Source of the DNA: Methanobacteriota archaeon
GTDB lineage: Archaea; Thermoplasmatota; Poseidoniia; Poseidoniales; Poseidoniaceae
DNA length: 8,583 nucleotides
Assembly (NCBI GenBank): GCA_002719475.1
Contig: PBHQ01000029.1
Location: 16,635-25,217, forward strand
Direction of reading: 5' to 3'
The notes under the pieces were generated by a model. It had not been told where the DNA came from. It worked only from the letters and a program-made list of their open reading frames with translations, and searched no databases. The position numbers and the translations under genes are program-made. Shown piece after piece: positions 8,501 to 8,583 of this stretch (position 1 is the first letter of the stretch; every line of letters begins with the position of its first letter).

Positions 8501-8583
8501 CATTGTTCACTGTGGACATCAGTGACATTCCATTGCCCGCTAATGCAAGTGCTCATTCCGCCAGTATTCGATTCACAGTAATG
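2401..8583 (+). CDS. Giant secreted or surface protein, alternating DNRLRE (CBM96-like) and FN3-like modules, 3' end outside the window
   Basis: The frame is open for 2061 codons without a stop, frameshift or internal break and continues past the right edge. A basic n-region (R7, K13) and hydrophobic stretch at residues 14-24 suggest export. The rest alternates two module types. DNRLRE-like modules begin at about 2536, 3445, 4423, 5419, 6403, 7399 and 8293. FN3-like modules begin at about 3088, 4093, 5044, 6013, 6997 and 7975. DNRLRE landmarks are D-T-x-[IV] near the start, a short LxLG strand about 20 residues later, an LP turn before A-x-L-x-L, and (A)TWN at 3775-3789, 4753-4767 and 6712-6726. 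FN3 landmarks are [WI]YWRVRAI (5317-5340, 7291-7317) followed by GNWS. About 65-70 N-x-S/T sequons were counted by eye, with few Cys, some plausibly paired (CSSLTC in the fifth FN3 module). No protease or hydrolase motif was seen. DNRLRE/CBM96 domains are known from surface and carbohydrate-active proteins, so adhesion or glycan binding is inferred. The anchor, if any, lies beyond the window. Confidence 0.93.
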   Translation, partial: MSSASTRFHVSGKSMILVAMFLLADIAYPFLDNAPLQDSPEVDSAPSNAFTWTYNSSIDTHIDSTVPSNTYGSETTALIGVSGTFESRMLIEFTLNLSSSMTVHSATLDLECFNSDGDATEFYITNVTSAINETNANWMGPNTSQSWDVFGADSSKDRGAWEPSVDMLSNGTVSLNITRQIQVRAANNWSSARYIISGTSSQSECYTSDYSNSAYHPSLSVVLSNSSAGPVGELTPDWIEDGHSLMTGDFILSADTTPTMSWKDWNGTGVEVQLSQSSEFRQSSDEGGHWTSMSNASIFQTGTGTGSMTVPSSEAVSNGSTMFYRMRSISSDDQIGKWQGGWFNLPAHNITDNGDGTATINITSSDLGLDDKTILDAELDSSQKTTPLGSESTIKVGTDTSPDTEYKTMLRLNAQHLGLPTNVTIVSNEFVLQKSSSSGTVLVSDIHVENHIDWVEEDATWNSPLGDSNDWDIELGTSLANFNVSSSTSEIRYNSAIGFQTYVAIGTNEPVDFLMVGKMPEENSYSSNEVTFHSTEASSSSDQPYWKVTYKWSAKTYTSDVEILHPIEGQGVWNLSGHNLSGNTTPELTWKASSSSGNEILYQFSDDKFFRNIVKEVDTSVDNDFQVSDGSFNLTASHGLSTGNMYYWRMSQVDSNGTWSSWNEQSFFITDLNSTYLGGDRYQFNLRDGNASSDGLHPSCQDTYIDGGTPTSNYDSEEEMQVSYNTVFGGSETAILFGCHLLTHGLPDGYAVVEAKLRYKMSYASGNPYVGAYESHQHNWTEEKATWNQFDGRNSWGSVGAKGWERGQLLSSTTISGSSESWFEWNVTLGVQNAMRNGENFDVILAVLGAGTGNSREALLYGNSVFSSSNKAELIFTYVPGSSALPDEPTPLSPANGSWSVDDGIERSAIPNPLLKWNYSGNTNASGFVIDVDSNTSFDSADLLSYGSWTSSGFDLTNMTFQVPVDLSVGKTWYWRVRAISSTNQIGNWSQYNHFHVPDLTTWTVDSDSAAVELRHQEAMPSLGVPLFVDTWVSHSGTDLNSSHGSDSSLILGERSDGSTATALMKIPLTDIPMPQNATLERALLNLYCEWGTSSTQRVSIHAVNGYWNESATGLTRDGSANWSANSTTKLSDIRHDVFFEVQNVSVTNWMSFDITYLAQKAHAAGVSHIELALVGDDDRGEVKFSSSDSSSDQPWANLTWTTGSQSASESAATGGAPDREVLWDNSSVALLPAGTPTLNWTHSNGSNIDSWRLYMFHDSSDIRAGWSILDSTVDAGFTLANLSYTPPSNLTSGKCYLWAVQAVDDHVLGSFSQGYTFCLPNWLGGAINSTDAYAEIQDGSALPQINEPDYFEDTWLDGIYTNANHASNTSLVVGDPPHMGTLGEATTVMMYNLSGNPIKTPYEVVSATLSLYKNSGVSNSQNISVSVLNWGFVEGAATWNQRANGSSWNAGGALGAADAGLPLDIVEVSTDGWYTWDISHAAQLGHLYGHQTVWLLFRSEDSTKQWHQFASSEDPDVEYRPKLNLTWRSGNGWTPSDSTGQSPASGNVMWDIDAERPTPQNPLEFGWNSSDSNISEWEFQYGTNSRFIGSFVRTCSSLTCIANSNATPYFDVANLSFHMPIDVNTTEDEWIYWRVRAIQGDRLGNWSSPMSFRVPAPQGSDDGSGNHSVTLYRDAVFEETGSLPSVPDTWIDSAATSTNHGSSTNLTLGMSQGGSGDASILIEFDLGELAFPQHMIPTQVLLKLYRYQVIGVSPLTISAHACGAFFENTVTQLSAPTCNATEITRSTVGMFPPDVWVEWDVTSLAQSNVLSGNKTMTIMLTSVGTPSTSMVFYSSDYWNNSLRPKLEIGYVDNANGSLPPAQPILISPIDGQAVYQEDNWILSADTQPMLEWNPVQNATGYIVTISNASGRNKYRSWEDTGFNGSTYQISSDLSPGEKYEWWVQAINGSIPGPSSSRWSFGIGSPVNNTYNGDLTWTYELRQSQEVEDLFHPDVLDGWIGNASPAQSHPNEDLLVGEGCGSGAGVMPFHECKALFTVDISDIPLPANASAHSASIRFTVM
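2536..8583 (+). repeat. Protein-level tandem array, seven DNRLRE modules separated by six FN3-like modules
   Basis: DNRLRE modules span about 2536-3085, 3445-4090, 4423-5043, 5419-6010, 6403-6996, 7399-7974 and 8293-8583 (cut). FN3-like modules fill about 3088-3440, 4093-4420, 5044-5418, 6013-6400, 6997-7398 and 7975-8292. The aligned D-T-[WYH]-[ILV] motif falls at 2575, 4504, 5488, 6460 and 7465, and as DGWI at 8389. That is a period of about 925-1005 nt; the second module has only a degenerate match near 3514. The repeats are not recognisable as DNA repeats by eye, so they are old duplications or under diversifying pressure. Boundaries are estimates of plus or minus 10-15 residues. Confidence 0.8.

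Noticed and set aside
2401..8583. Mobile element, CRISPR array or DNA-level tandem repeats within the giant gene
   Set aside because: Repeats are visible only in the protein; no identical DNA units, spacers, transposase or terminal inverted repeats were seen.

Overview
The window looks archaeal and most resembles planktonic Thermoplasmatota of the Marine Group II (Poseidoniales) type. This is an inference from three things visible here. The elongator tRNA-Met is interrupted at position 37/38 by an intron with a textbook bulge-helix-bulge splice motif. There is an archaeal clamp-loader small subunit (RfcS). There is also a giant, Asn/Ser/Thr-rich secreted protein built from alternating DNRLRE-like and fibronectin-III-like modules. 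No marker gene settles the taxonomy.

Layout: 1-119 is GC-rich with no supportable gene. 120-246 is tRNA-Met(CAT) with a 54-nt intron at 157-210; CCA is not encoded. 247-362 is a short spacer with T-tracts. 363-1286 (+) encodes a 307-aa protein of unknown function with a basic N-terminus, three membrane segments and an extracytoplasmic C-terminal domain. 1287-1329 separates two convergent genes and carries three alternating copies of an 8-nt inverted repeat, a probable bidirectional terminator. 1320-2276 (-) is rfcS. 2277-2400 is a divergent promoter region with a GC-rich perfect hairpin. 2401 to the right edge (+) is one uninterrupted reading frame of 2061 codons, still open at the end of the window.

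The giant frame fills about 72% of the window. After a signal-peptide-like start it repeats a two-part unit of roughly 300-330 residues: a DNRLRE (CBM96-like) beta-sandwich followed by a fibronectin-III-like domain. There are six complete pairs and a seventh DNRLRE module cut by the window edge. The modules are too diverged at DNA level for a repeat finder but share clear protein landmarks at regular spacing. It is most plausibly a surface or secreted adhesion or glycan-binding protein.

The genes do not form an obvious pathway. The tRNA and clamp loader are housekeeping genes. The membrane protein and the giant protein both belong to the cell surface, but they are separated by rfcS and nothing in the sequence ties them together.
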